Assembly (NCBI RefSeq): GCF_041431415.1
Contig: NZ_CP107845.1
Location: forward strand, 4,340,001-4,404,000
Length of the DNA: 64,000 nt
Direction of reading: 5' to 3'
Origin: Streptomyces sp. NBC_00513
Lineage (GTDB): Bacteria > Actinomycetota > Actinomycetes > Streptomycetales > Streptomycetaceae
This document shows, piece after piece, positions 34,767-42,445 of this stretch (its first letter is position 1; each line of letters starts with the position of its first letter). The translations under genes were made by a program, and so were the position numbers. Under the pieces are notes generated by a model. It worked only from the letters and a program-made list of their open reading frames with translations, had not been told where the DNA came from and did no database searches.

Positions 34767-35939
34767 TCAACGGACGTTGACGGCCGTCCACGCGGCGGCG
34801 ACCCGGGCGACCTGCACACTGCCCGCGCCGTGCAGTTCGGTCGCGGCCTGGAGGGTGGCCGCGCGGGCGCGGGAGTAGTTCGTCGTGGAGGTCATGTACC
34901 GGGTGAGAGCCCGGTACCAGATGAGGGTGGCCTCCTCGCGGCCGATGCCGAGCAGCTTGGAACCGTCGTGGGTGGGGGAGTCGTAGGAGACGCCGTTGAT
35001 CACCTTGGGGCCGCTGCCCTCGGCGAGCAGGTAGTAGAAGTGCCGGGCGGGACCCGAGGCGGCGTGCGGATCGAGGGAGCCGAGGTCACGGGACCAGTAG
35101 TCGCGGGAGACCCCGTCCGCGCTCGGGCGGTCCATGCGGTGGGGCGGACCGTCGAAGGCGCGCTCGCCGAGGAGGTAGTCGCCGATGTCGACCTTGTTGT
35201 CGGCGAAGAACTCCCCGGCGGTGGCCAGGATGTCGGAGGTGCCCTCGTTGAGCGCGCCCGGCTCCCCGGAGTACCCGAGGCCGGCGGTGGAGGCGGTCAG
35301 ACCGTGGGCGAGCTCGTGGCCGACGACGTCGAGGCTGGTGGGCGGGCGGCCGGGAACGGAACCGTCGCCGTAGCTGACGCAGGCGCAACTGCCGTCGAAG
35401 AAGGCGTTGCCGAAGTTCGTGCCGTAATGGACGCGCGAGGTGGTCCCCACACCGTCCCCGCGCACGCCGGCCCGGCCGAAGGCGGCCAGGTAGAAGTCCC
35501 AGGTCACGGCGGTGCCGTACTGGACGTCCACGGCGGCGGTCTGCCGGTTCGCGGCGGTGCCGCTGCCCCAGACGTTGTCGGCGTCGGTGAAGAGGACCCC
35601 GGGGCCGGAGGTCTGGTTGAGGGCGTCGAGCGTGCGCTGATCGCCGCGCGAGGGGTCGCGGAGCTGGTACGTGGTCCCGACGCGGGTGGTGGAGAGGGGC
35701 ACGGTGCCGGCGTACTGACTGCGCCCGGTTCCCTGCGGGGTGGCGGGGGTTCCGGGTGCGGTGCCTGTGGTGCCTGTGGTGGTGGCGGTGGTGGCGGTGG
35801 TGGCGGTCCCCTGCGGGGTGGTGGTGGTGCCTGCGGTGGTGGTTCCGGGTGCGGTGCCCGCGGCGGTGGCGGTCGCGGTGAGGGCCGTGAGGGTGGCGGC
35901 GGTGCCGAGGAGGACGGCGAGACGGGTGAAGGTGGTCAC
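34767..35939 (-). CDS. Thermolysin-like M4 metallopeptidase lacking the large propeptide
   Basis: 390 residues. Signal peptide residues 1-26 (RLAVLLGTAATLTALTATAT). A Thr/Pro/Gly linker (residues 27-75, repeated TGTTGTAPGTPATPQGTG) takes the place of the usual 200-residue FTP/PepSY propeptide. The catalytic domain begins at TGRSQYAGTVPL. Zinc motif SLDVVGHELAHGLTA, third ligand in GALNEGTSDILA, substrate-binding NAFF-like GNAFFDG and the C-terminal active-site His region DPHAASGPARHFYYLLAEG. The linker would normally be expected to block secretion or folding, since M4 propeptides act as chaperones, so how it matures is unclear. The upstream region is the 0.78-kb repeat-rich gap. Confidence 0.88.
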   Translation of the reverse strand: MTTFTRLAVLLGTAATLTALTATATAAGTAPGTTTAGTTTTPQGTATTATTATTTGTTGTAPGTPATPQGTGRSQYAGTVPLSTTRVGTTYQLRDPSRGDQRTLDALNQTSGPGVLFTDADNVWGSGTAANRQTAAVDVQYGTAVTWDFYLAAFGRAGVRGDGVGTTSRVHYGTNFGNAFFDGSCACVSYGDGSVPGRPPTSLDVVGHELAHGLTASTAGLGYSGEPGALNEGTSDILATAGEFFADNKVDIGDYLLGERAFDGPPHRMDRPSADGVSRDYWSRDLGSLDPHAASGPARHFYYLLAEGSGPKVINGVSYDSPTHDGSKLLGIGREEATLIWYRALTRYMTSTTNYSRARAATLQAATELHGAGSVQVARVAAAWTAVNVR

Positions 35940-36261
35940 TCGGGCTGCTCCTTTGGGGGCCGGGCCGGGTGGGCCGGGGGCCGGGGCCGGGTGTGGTGGC
36001 GGCGCGGAGCGAGCGTGTCACCGGGCGGGGGTGACATGGCAGGGGCATGGCGGGAATCGGGGCGGGGTTGTCCGAACCGCGCGCCCGCCTGTCCGGAACC
36101 CCACGGGTCCCCTGCGGGGTGCGGTTCGGGGGTCTCCGGGCCGAGCCCCGGGGCCCGGGCCCCGCGCCGAGCCCCGGGCCGGGGTTGCCAGAGGCCCGCG
36201 CCACCGTCGCGCGAAGCGGCCCCGGCTCCGCCGGGCGTCACGGGGCTCCGCCCCGTACCCC

Positions 36262-36346
36262 GCGCCTCAAACGCCGGCGGGGCTGGATTGGGCGGCCCGT
36301 ACCGGAAGGGCACCCGCCCCCCCAGCCTCGCCGGCGCTTGAGGCGC
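36262..36346. repeat. REP-like inverted-repeat element
   Basis: 25-bp arms GCGCCTCAAACGCCGGCGGGGCTGG-type at 36262-36286 and CCAGCCTCGCCGGCGCTTGAGGCGC-type at 36322-36346, with two mismatches and 35 bases between. Sequences of the type CTCAA(G/A)CGCCGGCG(A/G)GGCTG are, to my knowledge, frequent intergenic elements in Streptomyces genomes. Confidence 0.75.
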
Positions 36347-36393
36347 CCGGCGCAGCCGGGGCCGGCGGCAACCGGCCGCAACCACCACCCGGC

Positions 36394-36640
36394 GCAGCCG
36401 GGCCCCGCAGCCGGGCCCCGCAGCCGGGCCCCGCAGCCGGGCCCCGCAGCCGGGCCCCGCAGCCGGGCCCCGCAGCCGGGCCCCGCAGCCGGGCCCCGCA
36501 GCCGGGCCCCGCAGCCGGGCCCCGCAGCCGGGCCCCGCAGCCGGGCCCCGCAGCCGGGCCCCGCAGCCGGGCCCCGCAGCCGGGCCCCGCAGCCGGGCCC
36601 CGCAGCCGGGCCCCGCAGCCGGGCCCCGCAGCCGGGGCCG
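36394..36640. repeat. 13-bp minisatellite, 18 perfect copies plus one imperfect
   Basis: Unit GCAGCCGGGCCCC repeats without change at 36394 + 13n for n = 0 to 17; the nineteenth copy at 36628-36640 reads GCAGCCGGGGCCG. The perfect homogeneity suggests recent expansion by slippage or unequal exchange. Both ends merge into a duplicated flank. Confidence 0.95.
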
Positions 36641-36722
36641 GCAGCAACCGGCCGGACCACCAACCACCCGGCGCAGCCGGGCACCGCGGCCGGGGCCGGT
36701 GGTAATCGACCGCGAGCGGTCC

Positions 36723-37343
36723 TCAAGGCAGCAGGCGCTGTTCCTTCGCCACCGACACCGCCCCCGCGCGCGTGTCCACGCCGAGCTTGTCGTAGATGCG
36801 GCCCAGGTGGGTCTTGACCGTGGCTTCGCTGATGAACAGGGCCCGGGCGATGTCCCGGTTGCCGAGGCCGCGGGCCAGTTGGCCCAGGATGTCCAGTTCA
36901 CGGTCCGTCAGGGTGGGCCGGGTGCCCCGCATGTGGGCCATCACCCGGCTGGCCACCGGCGCGGAGAGCGTGGTGCGGCCGGCCGCCGCGGAGTGGATCG
37001 CGGCGAAGAGTTCCTCGGGGCGTTCCGCCTTGAGGAGGTAGCCGGTGGCGCCCGCCCCGATGGCCCGGGTGATGTCGGCGTCGGTGTCGTAGGTGGTGAG
37101 TACCAGCACGTGCGGCGGGTCGGTGAGCGCCGTGATGCGGCGGGTGGCTTCGACGCCGTCGATGCCCTCGCCGAGTTGGAGGTCCATCAGGACCACGTCG
37201 GGGCGGAGTTTGGCGGCCAGTGCGACGGCTTCCTCGCCGCTGCCGGCTTCGCCGAGCACCTCGATGTCGGGTTCGCTGCCCAGCAGGGCGAGCAGGCCGG
37301 CGCGGACCACCACGTGGTCGTCGCAGAGCAGGATCGTGGTCAT
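36723..37343 (-). CDS. senR: NarL/LuxR-family response regulator, SenR-like
   Basis: 206 residues. Receiver: acidic pair in LLCDDHVVVRAGLLALLG, phospho-Asp in DVVLMDLQLGEGIDG, Thr in VLVLTTYDTDADI, Lys in GYLLKAERPEEL. LuxR-type HTH at the C-terminus: LTDRELDILGQLARGLGNRD, then ISEATVKTHLGRIYDKLGVD. The start overlaps the kinase stop by four bases (ATGA), so it pairs with it. Identification as SenR rests on the neighbouring SenS-like kinase and HbpS-like gene, the known haem/redox triad of Streptomyces. In S. reticuli SenR controls furS-cpeB and hbpS. Confidence 0.85.
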   Translation of the reverse strand: MTTILLCDDHVVVRAGLLALLGSEPDIEVLGEAGSGEEAVALAAKLRPDVVLMDLQLGEGIDGVEATRRITALTDPPHVLVLTTYDTDADITRAIGAGATGYLLKAERPEELFAAIHSAAAGRTTLSAPVASRVMAHMRGTRPTLTDRELDILGQLARGLGNRDIARALFISEATVKTHLGRIYDKLGVDTRAGAVSVAKEQRLLP

Positions 37344-38641
37344 CCGGTGGGCTCCAGGGGGATCGAGGCGGAGAGGACCGTGCCCTCGCCCGGGGTGGAT
37401 TCGACGGTGAGGTCGCCGCCGAGCTGGCTGACGCGGGCGCGTATGGCCGGGAGTCCGTGGCCGCGGTGGCCGGGTACGGGCCCGCCGGGGACGGGCCCGC
37501 CGGGGACGGGCCCTCCGGGGACGGGCCCGCCGGGGACGGGCCCGCCGGGGAGACCGGGACCGGCCGCGCGAGGTAGGGCCCCGGCCGGGGCGGATCCGCC
37601 CCGGCCGGCGGCCTGCGGGGATTGCCTGAAGCCGTGGCCGTCGTCCGCGATGTCCAGGACCACCTGGTCGCCCAGGAAGCTCAGGGTGAGGGCGGCGGTT
37701 CGGGCGCCGGAGTGTTCGCGGACGTTGGCCAGCGCGCCTTGGGCGATCCGCAGGAGGGCGGATTCGGCCCGGTCCGGGAGGGGGGTCGGGGTGCCCTCCA
37801 GGTGGAAGCGGACCTCGATGTCGGGGCCCGCGTCGAGTGCGCGCAGGGCGTCGGCGAGGCCGGCGCCGCCCGCGAGTTCCGGCGGGGCCAGGTCGTGGAC
37901 CAGCCGGCGGGCCTCGGCGAGGCCGCGCGCGGCGATGTCGGTGGCGGTACGGACGTGCGCGCGGGCGGTGCCGGGGTCGCTGTCCCAGGTGCGGTCGGCG
38001 GCCTGGAGCAGCATCTGCTGGCTCGACAGGTGCTGGGCCAGGGTGTCGTGGATCTCCATGGACAGTCGCTGGCGTTCCGCGAGGGTGCCCTCGCGGCGCT
38101 CGGTGGCGGCGAGTTCCCGGCGGGTGCGGATCAGGTCGTCGATCAGGACGCGCTGGGCCTCGGCCTGGCGTTCGGTGTGGACGAAGACGGCCGTGGCGAG
38201 CGCGGCGACCGCGGGCGGGGCGAGCAGCAGGTTCGGGTCGAAGTCCTGGGACAGCTTCAGCTGGGCGGCCACCACGAACACGGTGAGCAGGGCCACGAGC
38301 ACGACGGCCGCGCGGGGCGGCAGGGTGCGCAGTCCCGTGTAGAAGAGCGGTACGGCACACCACGCGAAGCTCGGCGCGAGGACGACGAGGACCACCCAGG
38401 TGGCCACCACCAGGCCGAGCCACAGGAGCCGGCGCAGGGTGGGTGCGGCGCCGAGGGCGGGGCCCAGGACGTACAGCAGGGCGAGGACGATGCTGAGCGC
38501 GATGATCCACGGGGTGCGGGGCTCGCCGGGGTGCCGGAGCAGGAAGCGGGCCACGGATGCGCCGAGGAGCAGGAAGAACGCCGTGTGCATGACGGTGGCC
38601 AGGGCGCGGGTGTCGGGTTTCCGCGGCGGTGCGTGGCTCAC
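37340..38641 (-). CDS. senS: Sensor histidine kinase, SenS-like, with a repeat insertion in the ATP lid
   Basis: 433 residues from GTG 38641, preceded by CAGGAGC; an ATG at 38677 would add 12 residues. Five hydrophobic segments occupy residues 12-155, the topology of SenS. The HisKA_3 phospho-acceptor is His198 in RQRLSMEIHDTLAQHLSS. The ATPase domain has N box LLRIAQGALANVREHS, G1 LDIADDGHGF and G2 HRGHGLPAIRARVSQLGG. Between G1 and G2 lies a 50-residue Gly/Pro/Ala insertion with five PVPGG repeats. SenS responds to HbpS/haem and redox stress and phosphorylates SenR. HbpS lies divergently 266 bases away. Confidence 0.85.
   Translation of the reverse strand: MSHAPPRKPDTRALATVMHTAFFLLLGASVARFLLRHPGEPRTPWIIALSIVLALLYVLGPALGAAPTLRRLLWLGLVVATWVVLVVLAPSFAWCAVPLFYTGLRTLPPRAAVVLVALLTVFVVAAQLKLSQDFDPNLLLAPPAVAALATAVFVHTERQAEAQRVLIDDLIRTRRELAATERREGTLAERQRLSMEIHDTLAQHLSSQQMLLQAADRTWDSDPGTARAHVRTATDIAARGLAEARRLVHDLAPPELAGGAGLADALRALDAGPDIEVRFHLEGTPTPLPDRAESALLRIAQGALANVREHSGARTAALTLSFLGDQVVLDIADDGHGFRQSPQAAGRGGSAPAGALPRAAGPGLPGGPVPGGPVPGGPVPGGPVPGGPVPGHRGHGLPAIRARVSQLGGDLTVESTPGEGTVLSASIPLEPTG
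37476..37550 (-). repeat. In-frame 15-bp tandem repeat within senS
   Basis: Five copies of ACGGGCCCGCCGGGG (37476, 37491, 37506, 37521, 37536; the third has CCCTCC). The period keeps frame and encodes PVPGG repeats on the minus strand in the ATP-lid region of SenS. Confidence 0.93.
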
Positions 38642-38775
38642 GGGGTGCTCCTGGGGTGGGGTGGTGCGTACGTCCATCCTGACGCGTCGGCGAGGCCTTC
38701 GAACGGAGCCGCCGGTGCGCGCGCCGATCGCGGGCGCGCTCTGACCAGCCAATCCGCCCGAGCACCCGGCGCGCA

Positions 38776-38791
38776 TCGACCGATCGGTCGA
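38776..38791. promoter_or_regulatory. 16-bp perfect palindrome in senS-hbpS divergent promoter
   Basis: TCGACCGATCGGTCGA is a perfect palindrome 135 bases from the senS start and 117 bases from the hbpS start. It is a candidate SenR operator. Whether it matches the experimentally defined SenR site could not be checked. Confidence 0.5.
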
Positions 38792-38907
38792 CCCCCGGGT
38801 CATCCGGTGCGCCGGCCGTCGCGAGCCGGTACGGCGACGGGCGGACGGGGTTCCCGGGCCGAGGCTTGGAGCAGCAGGAAACGAGTCCGACGCATCCAGG
38901 AGCAGAC

Positions 38908-39468
38908 ATGAACACCCGCACCCGCGTTCTCACCGGTACCGCTCTCGCCGTCGCGCTCGGCGCCGGGACCTTCGGCGCCGCCGGCGCGAGCGCCGCGCAG
39001 AGCGAGTCCGCCCCGGCCGCCGCCGTCCAGGCCGCTTCCTCGAAGAAGGACGACGACAGGAACTTCACCACCTCGACCCACCTCACCGTCGACGCCGCCT
39101 CCCGCGCCGCCCAGGCCGCGCTCAAGGCCGCCGAGAAGGAGGGCCAGAAGGTGACGGTCGCGGTCGTGGACCGCAACGGCAACACCCTGGTCACCCTGCG
39201 CGGCGACGGCGCCGGCCCGCAGTCCTACGAGTCGGCGCAGCGCAAGGCCTACACGGCCGTGTCCTGGAACGCCCCGACCTCGGTGCTGGCCGGCCGGCTC
39301 GCCCAGACCCCGAACCTGAAGGACATCCCCGGCACCCTCTTCCTCGGTGGCGGCACCCCGGTCCAGGCCAAGGGCGCCCCGGTCGCCGGCATCGGCGTGG
39401 CCGGCGCCCCGAGCGGCGACCTGGACGAGAAGTTCGCGAAGGCCGGCGCGGACTCCCTCGCCAACTGA
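38908..39468 (+). CDS. hbpS: Secreted haem/iron-binding protein of the GlcG/HbpS family
   Basis: 186 residues from ATG 38908, with AGGAG six bases upstream. Signal peptide residues 1-30 (RVLTGTALAVALGAGTFG, cleavage near ASAAQ). A short Ser/Ala/Lys linker is followed by the GlcG/HbpS domain (about 50-186): HLTVDAASRAAQAALKAAEK, VTVAVVDRNGNTLVTLRGDG, and GGGTPVQAKGAPVAGIGVAG. HbpS from S. reticuli is an extracellular octamer that binds haem and iron and modulates the SenS kinase. The neighbouring divergent senS-senR pair supports this role. In the absence of iron/haem stress HbpS is thought to inhibit SenS. Confidence 0.88.
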   Translation: MNTRTRVLTGTALAVALGAGTFGAAGASAAQSESAPAAAVQAASSKKDDDRNFTTSTHLTVDAASRAAQAALKAAEKEGQKVTVAVVDRNGNTLVTLRGDGAGPQSYESAQRKAYTAVSWNAPTSVLAGRLAQTPNLKDIPGTLFLGGGTPVQAKGAPVAGIGVAGAPSGDLDEKFAKAGADSLAN

Positions 39469-39560
39469 CCCCGCCCGGCCCTGTCGACGCCGTATGCCCC
39501 GCCCGGCCCTGTCGTCCGCGCCGACTGACCCCGCCCGGCCCTGTCGTCGACGCCGTGTCC
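39466..39560. repeat. Three near-copies of a CCCCGCCCGGCCCTGTCG unit
   Basis: CCCCGCCCGGCCCTGTCG starts at about 39470, 39497 and 39530, the outer two preceded by CTGA. It begins at the hbpS stop and runs into the peptidase promoter. Two small hairpins could form, but no clear terminator. Confidence 0.6.
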
Positions 39561-39588
39561 CGCCGGGTGCCCGCTTAGGATCGAACGC

Positions 39589-41001
39589 GTGGATCAACGC
39601 GCGCTCTCCCGCCTCGCCGCCCCCGCCCTCGCCGCCCTGATCGCCCTCACCGCGGGCTGTACGGGCGACACCGTGCAGGGGCGGCCGGGTGCGTCCGGGG
39701 TCCGCGATCCGTACTTCCCCAAGGCCGGCAACGGCGGCTACCAGGTGGACCACTACGACCTCGACCTGGCCTACGACCCGGCCGACAAGCAGCTCCACGG
39801 CACGGCCGTGATCACGGCCCGCGCGAAGCAGGGGCTCAGCTCCTTCAACCTCGATTTCGCGGGCCTGCGCGTCGAGGACGTCACCGTTCAGGGCGCGGCG
39901 GCCCGGTTCAACCGGTCGGGGACCGAGCTGACGGTGCGCCCGCCCGAGGACCTGGAGAAGGGCGAGGTCTTCCGTACCGAGATCGACTACACGGGTACGC
40001 CGAAGCCCGTCACCGACCCGGACGGCTCCGAGGAGGGCTGGATCACCACCGCGGACGGGTCCGTCGCGGTGGGGGAACCGGTCGGTTCGATGGGCTGGTT
40101 CCCCGGCAACCACCACCCGAGCGACAAGGCGACCTACGACATCAGGCTGACCGTCCCGAACGGCTACGAGGCCGTGTCCAACGGCGAGCTGCGCTCCCGC
40201 ACCGCGGTCGGCGACGGCCAGACCGAGTTCGCCTGGCACAACGCGGAGCCGATGGCGAGCTACCTGGCGACCGCCGCCATCGGGAAGTTCAAGGTGTCCA
40301 CCGGCCGCACGCCCTCCGGCATCGGCGTCTACAACGCCGTGTCCCCGGACGAGGCGCCGGCCAGTGCGGCCGCGCTGGCCCGGATCCCCGAGGTCGTGGA
40401 GTGGGGCAGCGGCAAGTTCGGGCCGTACCCCTTCGGCACGGTGGGGACGATCGTGGTGCCGGACGGGACCCTCACCTACGCGCTGGAGACGCAGACCAAA
40501 CCCGTCTACTCGGGCGCTCCCGACGAGGTGCTGATCGTGCACGAGCTCGCGCACCAGTGGTTCGGCGACTCGGTGTCGCCGAAGTCCTGGAAGGACATGT
40601 GGCTCAACGAGGGCTTCGCCACCTACGCCGAGTGGATGTGGGCCGAGGAGCACGGCGGGCTCAGCGCGGAGAAACGGTTCGACGCGTTCCTCGCCGGCGA
40701 CACGAAGGTCGATCCGGACGCCGGCTCCGACTGGGGCGCCTTCCCGCCGGCCGACCCGCCGGGCCCGGAGGACATCTCCGAGGCGCCCGTGTACGCGCGC
40801 GGCGCGATGGTGCTGCACCGGATCCGCCAGGAGGTCGGGGACGAGAAGTTCGCCGCGCTGCTGCGCGGTTGGGCCGTGGAGCACCGGCACGGCAACGCGA
40901 GCACGGCCGACTTCACCGCCTACGCGGAGAAGAAGACGGGGCACGACCTCACGGAGGTCTGGGACGTGTGGCTGTACGGCGAGGACCGCCCCGAGGCATA
41001 G
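39589..41001 (+). CDS. M1-family metallopeptidase, lipoprotein
   Basis: 470 residues from GTG 39589. Lipobox ALTAGC (Cys24) follows a short hydrophobic segment, so it is anchored outside the membrane. N-terminal beta domain (YQVDHYDLDLAYDPADKQLH) as in aminopeptidase N. Catalytic domain with zinc motif VLIVHELAHQWFGDSVSP then WLNEGFATYAEW (HExxH-18-E). The exopeptidase GAMEN loop is replaced by GTLTYALETQTK, a common variation in the smaller Streptomyces M1 lipoproteins. The C-terminal helical domain is shortened (ends at VWDVWLYGEDRPE), so it lacks the long HEAT-like domain IV. Function is probably extracellular peptide processing. Confidence 0.87.
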   Translation: MDQRALSRLAAPALAALIALTAGCTGDTVQGRPGASGVRDPYFPKAGNGGYQVDHYDLDLAYDPADKQLHGTAVITARAKQGLSSFNLDFAGLRVEDVTVQGAAARFNRSGTELTVRPPEDLEKGEVFRTEIDYTGTPKPVTDPDGSEEGWITTADGSVAVGEPVGSMGWFPGNHHPSDKATYDIRLTVPNGYEAVSNGELRSRTAVGDGQTEFAWHNAEPMASYLATAAIGKFKVSTGRTPSGIGVYNAVSPDEAPASAAALARIPEVVEWGSGKFGPYPFGTVGTIVVPDGTLTYALETQTKPVYSGAPDEVLIVHELAHQWFGDSVSPKSWKDMWLNEGFATYAEWMWAEEHGGLSAEKRFDAFLAGDTKVDPDAGSDWGAFPPADPPGPEDISEAPVYARGAMVLHRIRQEVGDEKFAALLRGWAVEHRHGNASTADFTAYAEKKTGHDLTEVWDVWLYGEDRPEA

Positions 41002-41112
41002 CCCGTCGCCTCCCGTCACCGGCCCCGCCCCGCCCCGAGGCCTGACCGACGCCCCGAGGCCTGACCGGCGGGCCGAGGGCCGACCGGCGGGCCGCGCGTT
41101 CGGGGCGGCGGC

Positions 41113-41643
41113 TCAGAGGGCCTTGCGCAGGACGGTGCAGGGGCGCCCGAGTTCCCGGTCGGCGGCCTGACGCAGGGGCACGTACCCCTGGGCGCGCCAG
41201 AAGGCGAGGGCGCCCGGGTTGTTGTCGAGCACGGCGATGCGCAGACCCGCGCGCCCCGCGGTACGGAAGCGGTCCGCGACGAGGCCGGCGAGGGTGCCGC
41301 CGTGTCCTGCGCGGTGCGCGGTCGCGTCGATGAGGAGGAGACCGATCCAGGGGTCCGGGTCGGTGGAGTCCGGGTCGCCCGGGGAGGGCCCGTCCCGGTG
41401 CGCGAGCGTGGCGGCCAGTCCGACGAGACGGCCGGCGGAGCGGGCCATCAGTACCTCGGCGCCCTCGTGGGAGAGTTCGCCGGCGAGGGCCTCGGCGACC
41501 TGTTCCACCGTGATGCGGGCCGGGTCGGGGAAGTCGCCGCTGAGCTCGAAGAACGCGCGGTTGGTCGCGTAGAGCGTGGCGATCTCGGTGAGGACCGGGC
41601 CGGGGAGGGCGCCGTCGACGGGAACGAGCGGGTGCAGGATCAC
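41113..41643 (-). CDS. GNAT-family N-acetyltransferase
   Basis: 176 residues. The core GNAT motif A lies in WIGLLLIDATAHRAGHGGTL (RxxGxG/A-type HRAGHGGTL), followed by AGLRIAVLDNNPGALAFWRAQGYV, the classic C-terminal half. The N-terminus (ATLYATNRAFFELSGDFPD) is typical of a Streptomyces subgroup. The substrate is unknown. It is separated by a bidirectional terminator from terD, on the same strand. Confidence 0.85.
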   Translation of the reverse strand: MILHPLVPVDGALPGPVLTEIATLYATNRAFFELSGDFPDPARITVEQVAEALAGELSHEGAEVLMARSAGRLVGLAATLAHRDGPSPGDPDSTDPDPWIGLLLIDATAHRAGHGGTLAGLVADRFRTAGRAGLRIAVLDNNPGALAFWRAQGYVPLRQAADRELGRPCTVLRKAL

Positions 41644-41656
41644 CGGGCGAACGGTA

Positions 41657-41695
41657 GCGAAGCCCCCTCCCCGGACGGGGGGGAGGGGGCTTCGC
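41657..41695. terminator. terD / GNAT intergenic terminator
   Basis: Perfect 16-bp arms GCGAAGCCCCCTCCCC (41657-41672) / GGGGAGGGGGCTTCGC (41680-41695), 7-nt loop. It follows terD (minus strand) and precedes the GNAT start, so it should end the terD transcript. Confidence 0.88.
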
Positions 41696-41715
41696 CGGCG
41701 GCGGGGCCGCGGAGA

Positions 41716-42291
41716 TCAGACGTTGACGCCGAAGTCCTGGGCGATGCCGGTCAGGCCGGAGGCGTACCCCTGGCCGACCGCGCGGAACTTCCACTCGGCG
41801 CCGCTGCGGTAGAGCTCACCGAAGACCATGGCGGTCTCGGTCGCCGCGTCCTCGGAGAGGTCGTAGCGGGCGATCTCGGCGCCGCCGGCCTGGTTCACGA
41901 CGCGGATGTACGCGTTGCGGACCTGGCCGAAGTTCTGGCTGCGGGCCTCGGCGTCGTAGATGGAGACGGGGAAGACGATCTTGTCGACATCGGCCGGCAG
42001 GCCGGCGAGGTTGACGTTGATGGCCTCGTCGTCGCCCGAACCCTCACCGGTGCGGTTGTCACCGGTGTGGACGATGGTCTGGTCCGGGGTGGACTTGTTG
42101 TTGAAGAAAACGAAGTGACCGTCGGAGACGACCTTGCCCGTCGGGTTGACGGCGATGGCGGAGGCGTCCAGGTCGAAGTCGACACCGGTCGTCGTACGGA
42201 CGTCCCAGCCGAGGCCGACCGTGACGGCACTGAGGCCCGGGGCCTCCTTGGTGAGCGAGACGTTGCCGCCCTTGGACAGGCTTACTGCCAT
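41716..42291 (-). CDS. TerD-family stress/tellurite-resistance protein
   Basis: 191 residues, the usual TerD length. Family signatures are [20 protein letters not shown], then [20 protein letters not shown] with the Ca-binding-type acidic loop, [20 protein letters not shown] and the C-terminal [20 protein letters not shown]. TerD proteins bind calcium and take part in tellurite and general stress tolerance; Streptomyces has many paralogues, some affecting sporulation. No other ter genes are adjacent. A strong terminator follows. The region upstream (154 bases) holds its promoter and that of arfB. Confidence 0.93.
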   Translation of the reverse strand: MAVSLSKGGNVSLTKEAPGLSAVTVGLGWDVRTTTGVDFDLDASAIAVNPTGKVVSDGHFVFFNNKSTPDQTIVHTGDNRTGEGSGDDEAINVNLAGLPADVDKIVFPVSIYDAEARSQNFGQVRNAYIRVVNQAGGAEIARYDLSEDAATETAMVFGELYRSGAEWKFRAVGQGYASGLTGIAQDFGVNV

Positions 42292-42445
42292 TTTGACTGG
42301 TGTCCCTTCGTCGTCACATGACCGCGAGATGTGGCCAAGTTACCGCTGCCCTTCATAACGCGGGGAGGGGGTCCGTAGGTTCCAGGGCCCCCTTCCCGGC
42401 GAAAAATGGGTGACGGGGCCGGGCGGGGGCGGGATCATTGGGGAC

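Larger units (their letters stand above)
35940..36722. other. 783-base repeat-rich intergenic region, no gene seen
   Basis: All six frames stay open through the array, which is a signature of the repeat and not of coding. From left: an M4-protease promoter area, a GGGGCTCCGCCCC hairpin (36242-36254), an inverted-repeat element (36262-36346), and an 18-plus-copy 13-bp array (36394-36640). The array is bracketed by two copies of a roughly 52-bp segment (36352-36403, 36628-36682). Nothing recognisable as an origin or att site was found. Confidence 0.7.

Noticed and set aside
36394..36640. Possible CRISPR array
   Set aside because: Units are 13 bp, contiguous and without spacers; no cas genes nearby.
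36047..36817. Long open frames across the 13-bp array in several frames, encoding PAAGPRSRAPQPG-type repeats
   Set aside because: A 13-bp repeat is open in all frames and gives low-complexity translations; no RBS and no conserved start. The array is non-coding.
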